A DNA stretch of 7,686 nucleotides from the NCBI GenBank assembly GCA_021817875.1, contig JAKAFQ010000180.1, forward strand, positions 1 to 7,686, written 5' to 3'. Below are positions 5,052 to 7,686 of this stretch, in pieces. Within the stretch, counting starts at the first letter, position 1. Every line of letters begins with the position of its first letter. The notes below the pieces were generated by a model. The model did no database searches, had not been told where the DNA came from, and saw only the letters and a list, made by a program, of their open reading frames with translations. The position numbers and the translations under genes are program-made. This DNA is from Pseudomonadota bacterium. Its GTDB lineage: Bacteria > Pseudomonadota > Gammaproteobacteria > Steroidobacterales > Steroidobacteraceae.

Positions 5052-7686
5052 ATGGACCTGTCCACCTCATTCGATCTTGTGCTGGTCGATGCCTCGTCCT
5101 ACCTGTACCGGGCGTTCCATGCCCTGCCGCGGCTCTCGAGCTCGCGGGGCGAGCCCACCGGGGCGCTGTTCGGCGTGCTGAACATGCTTTCGAAGTTTCT
5201 GAAGGAGTGCCACCCGAAGCGCCTCGCCCTGGTATTCGACGCGCCCGGGCGCACGTTCCGCGACGAGCTGTTCGCCGAATACAAAGCGCAGCGTCCGCCG
5301 ATGCCGGCCGAGCTGCGCGCACAGATCGAGCCGCTGCTCGCCGCTCTTCGCGCCCAGGGCCTGCCGCTGCTGCGCGTCGAGGGTGTCGAGGCGGATGATG
5401 TCATCGGCACGCTGGCGCGGCGCAGCGCGCGGGCCGGCCTGCGGGTGCTGATCTCGACCATCGACAAAGACATGGCGCAGCTGGTCGATGAATCGATTAC
5501 GATCGTCAACACGATGTCAGACACTGTGCTCGATCGGGCCGGCGTCAAGGCGAAGTTCGGCGTTTTCCCGGAGCAGATCGTCGACTACCTCGCGCTGGTG
5601 GGCGACAGCGCGGACAACATTCCGGGAATCGACAAGGTCGGCACCAAGACCGCGGCCAGGCTGCTCGTCGAGTACGGCACGCTGGAGAATCTCCGCGCGC
5701 ACGTCGGCGAAGTCAGCGGCAAGGTGGGCGAAAATCTGCGCGCCGGGCTCGCCACGCTGGAGTTGTCGCGCAGGCTGGCGACCCTCGACACCGATGTCGG
5801 GCTGGCGGTGACGGCGGACGATCTGGTGCGGTCCCCACCCGATCTGGCGCGGTTGCGCGAGCTGTACACCCGGTATGAGCTGCGCTCGCTTCTGCGCCAG
5901 CTGGATGAAACCGGCGCAGCGGCGGACGACCCTGGGCGAACCGAGGCGCCCGAAGCGCAGCCGCCGTCGCACTCGGACGCCCCTCAGCCGCCGGCCGACC
6001 CGTCTCGGCCGCTTCGTCACTACGACACGGTGCTGTCACGAGCCGACCTCGAGCGGTGGCTGGACAAGCTGCGCACGGCCGAGCTGATCGCCTTCGATAC
6101 GGAGACCACGGGCCTCGATTACATGCGCGCCGCGATCGTCGGTGTGTCAGTGTGCGTGACGCCGGGAGAGGCCGCCTACGTTCCGCTGGCTCACGACTAT
6201 CCGGGAGCGCCTGCGCAGCTCGATCGCACCGAGACGCTCGAGGCCCTGCGGCCCATCCTCGAGGACCCCGCGAGACTCAAAGTGGGTCATCACCTGAAAT
6301 ACGACGCGCACGTGCTCGCCAACCATGGCATCCGGCTCGAGGGCATGCGCTATGACACCATGCTCGAGTCGTATGTCTGGAACAGCGTCGCCACGCAGCA
6401 CAACATGGATTCGGCGGCGCGGCATTATCTCGGTCTTCAGACCATCACGTACGAGGAAGTGGCCGGCAAGGGCGCCCGTCAGATCGCCTTCGGCCAGGTG
6501 CCGGTCGAGAAAGCCGCCGAGTATGCCGCGGAAGATGCCGACGTCACGATGCGCCTGCACCACGCCCTGTGGCCCAGAATCACCGGCCTGCCCGCCCTCG
6601 CGCGGTTGTACGAGACCATCGAGCAGCCGCTGGTTCCCGTGCTGCAGCGCATGGAGCGCCACGGCGTGCTGGTCGATCCCGTCCGGCTGCGCGCCCAGAG
6701 CGCCGAGATCGCCGCAAAGCTGATCGAGCTCGCGCGGCAGGCCCGGCACGAGGCCGGCGTGGAGTTCAACATCGACTCGCCGAAGCAGCTTCAGCAGGTG
6801 CTGTTCGAAAGGCTGGGGTTGCCGGTGCTGCGCAAGACGCCGAAGGGACAGCCGTCCACGGCCGAGGATGTGTTGGAAGAGCTGGCGGCGTCCTACCCGC
6901 TGCCGCGCACGGTGCTCGAATACCGTGCGCTCGCCAAGCTCAAATCCACCTACACCGAAAAGCTTCCCGAGCTGATCAATCCGGACACCGGCCGCATCCA
7001 TACCTCGTATCATCAGGCGGTCGCGCAGACGGGCCGGCTGTCCTCCACGGATCCCAATCTGCAGAACATCCCGGTTCGCACCCCCGAGGGCCGGCGCATC
7101 CGTCAGACCTTCATCGCACCGGCAGGTCACGTGCTGGTGGCCGCGGATTACTCGCAGATCGAGCTGCGCATCATGGCGCATCTGTCTGGCGACGAGGGAC
7201 TGCTCAGCGCCTTTGCCGAGGAGCGCGACGTGCATCAGGCCACCGCGGCCGAGGTTTTCGGCGTGCCGCACGAGGCAGTCAGCGCGGAACAGCGACGCCT
7301 CGCCAAGACGATCAACTTCGGACTGATCTACGGCATGTCCGCCTTCGGACTGGCACGCCAGCTCGGCATCGACCGCGGCTCGGCGCAACGCTATGTGGAG
7401 CGCTATTTCCAGCGCTATCCCGGCGTCCGCCGCTTCATGGACGAGACCCGCGCTCAGGCGCGGGAACAGGGTTATGTCGAGACGGTGTTTGGCCGGCGGC
7501 TGTATCTGCCGGACATCCGCTCCGGGAACCAGCAGACTCGCCAGTACGCCGAACGCAGCGCGATCAATGCCCCGATGCAGGGCACCGCCGCCGACATCAT
7601 CAAGCGCGCCATGATCGCGGTCGATGCCTGGTGCGCGGGCGGCCAGGCGCCGGCGCGCCTGATCATGCAGGTCCACGACGAGCTGG
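5052..7686 (+). CDS. polA: DNA polymerase I, 3' end beyond the window
   Basis: The frame is open from ATG 5052 to the window edge: 878 codons, with roughly 45-50 missing by comparison with E. coli Pol I. Three modules are present. (a) 5'-3' flap exonuclease, about 1-290: metal ligands D13, D63, E113, D115, D116, D138, D140, D185 and D188. (b) 3'-5' proofreading exonuclease, about 325-515: D349 and E351 (FDTETTGLD), D418 (HLKYD), Y491 and D495 (YAAEDAD), so proofreading looks intact. (c) Family A polymerase: motif A D699 (DYSQIELR), motif B R748, K752, F756, Y760 (RRLAKTINFGLIYG), and motif C, where the window ends at HDEL (H875-L878). A Pro/Asp/Ala-rich linker at about 290-322 joins exonuclease and Klenow parts. 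Residue 137 is Ile, where E. coli has Gly in STGDKD. ATG 5052 is the first start codon in frame after the lptM stop. It has no Shine-Dalgarno sequence and lies 6 nt after TATACT. The protein fills gaps and removes RNA primers in replication and repair. Confidence 0.98.
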   Translation, partial: MDLSTSFDLVLVDASSYLYRAFHALPRLSSSRGEPTGALFGVLNMLSKFLKECHPKRLALVFDAPGRTFRDELFAEYKAQRPPMPAELRAQIEPLLAALRAQGLPLLRVEGVEADDVIGTLARRSARAGLRVLISTIDKDMAQLVDESITIVNTMSDTVLDRAGVKAKFGVFPEQIVDYLALVGDSADNIPGIDKVGTKTAARLLVEYGTLENLRAHVGEVSGKVGENLRAGLATLELSRRLATLDTDVGLAVTADDLVRSPPDLARLRELYTRYELRSLLRQLDETGAAADDPGRTEAPEAQPPSHSDAPQPPADPSRPLRHYDTVLSRADLERWLDKLRTAELIAFDTETTGLDYMRAAIVGVSVCVTPGEAAYVPLAHDYPGAPAQLDRTETLEALRPILEDPARLKVGHHLKYDAHVLANHGIRLEGMRYDTMLESYVWNSVATQHNMDSAARHYLGLQTITYEEVAGKGARQIAFGQVPVEKAAEYAAEDADVTMRLHHALWPRITGLPALARLYETIEQPLVPVLQRMERHGVLVDPVRLRAQSAEIAAKLIELARQARHEAGVEFNIDSPKQLQQVLFERLGLPVLRKTPKGQPSTAEDVLEELAASYPLPRTVLEYRALAKLKSTYTEKLPELINPDTGRIHTSYHQAVAQTGRLSSTDPNLQNIPVRTPEGRRIRQTFIAPAGHVLVAADYSQIELRIMAHLSGDEGLLSAFAEERDVHQATAAEVFGVPHEAVSAEQRRLAKTINFGLIYGMSAFGLARQLGIDRGSAQRYVERYFQRYPGVRRFMDETRAQAREQGYVETVFGRRLYLPDIRSGNQQTRQYAERSAINAPMQGTAADIIKRAMIAVDAWCAGGQAPARLIMQVHDEL

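Noticed and set aside
6147..7676. 509-codon open frame on the minus strand opposite polA
   Set aside because: It lies wholly inside polA, which has all its catalytic motifs in the plus frame. The antisense translation is His/Arg/Gly/Leu-rich without recognisable domains.
5052..7686. Possible frameshift or disruption in polA
   Set aside because: I followed the plus frame from 5052 to the edge. Conserved residues fall at E. coli-like spacing throughout (constant offset of 6 after the linker), so the gene is simply cut by the window end.
1..7686. Mobile element, CRISPR array, tRNA/rRNA or novel defence system
   Set aside because: No transposase or integrase, no spaced direct repeats, no tRNA-like cloverleaf and no defence-type domains were seen. 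Nearly all of the window is explained by housekeeping genes.

Overview
The window is G+C-rich, and every confident gene points to a gammaproteobacterium: comM/yifB, ubiK, an AmtB-type ammonium channel, a DUF4124 exported protein, a GST-zeta maleylacetoacetate isomerase, lptM and a full-domain DNA polymerase I. I cannot place it below class from the sequence alone. The content is mostly housekeeping. I see no mobile element, CRISPR array, tRNA or rRNA.

Layout from left to right. (1) On the minus strand, ubiK (290-562) is followed by the 5' end of comM, which runs off the left edge (1-229). (2) The divergent region 563-807 holds a nitrogen-control switch for the plus-strand amtB: a near-palindromic NtrC-type site (613-629) and a near-perfect sigma-54 -24/-12 promoter (682-697). 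AmtB itself is 808-2193. No glnK lies beside it. (3) A small exported DUF4124 protein (2358-2819) and then a beta-hydroxyacid dehydrogenase (2966-3853) follow on the plus strand, each with its own weak promoter candidate. (4) maiA (minus, 3870-4505) converges on the dehydrogenase across a 16-bp gap that carries a GC-rich hairpin. (5) Divergent from maiA, a region of about 270 bp leads to lptM (4779-4985). It carries a TAGAAT -10 box and a possible leaderless 58-codon ORF that overlaps lptM as ATGA. (6) polA starts at 5052 and continues past the right edge. 878 codons are present, with all three active sites represented.

The genes fall into small unrelated units: ammonium uptake under nitrogen control, aromatic amino acid catabolism (maiA), ubiquinone biosynthesis (ubiK), natural transformation (comM), outer-membrane LPS transport assembly (lptM) and DNA replication/repair (polA). 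I found no convincing undescribed system. The points most worth a second look are the NtrC/sigma-54 control region of a glnK-less amtB, and the lptM-polA stretch. There, two -10-like boxes sit 6-7 nt before ATG codons and neither lptM nor polA has a visible Shine-Dalgarno sequence, which suggests leaderless or coupled translation.
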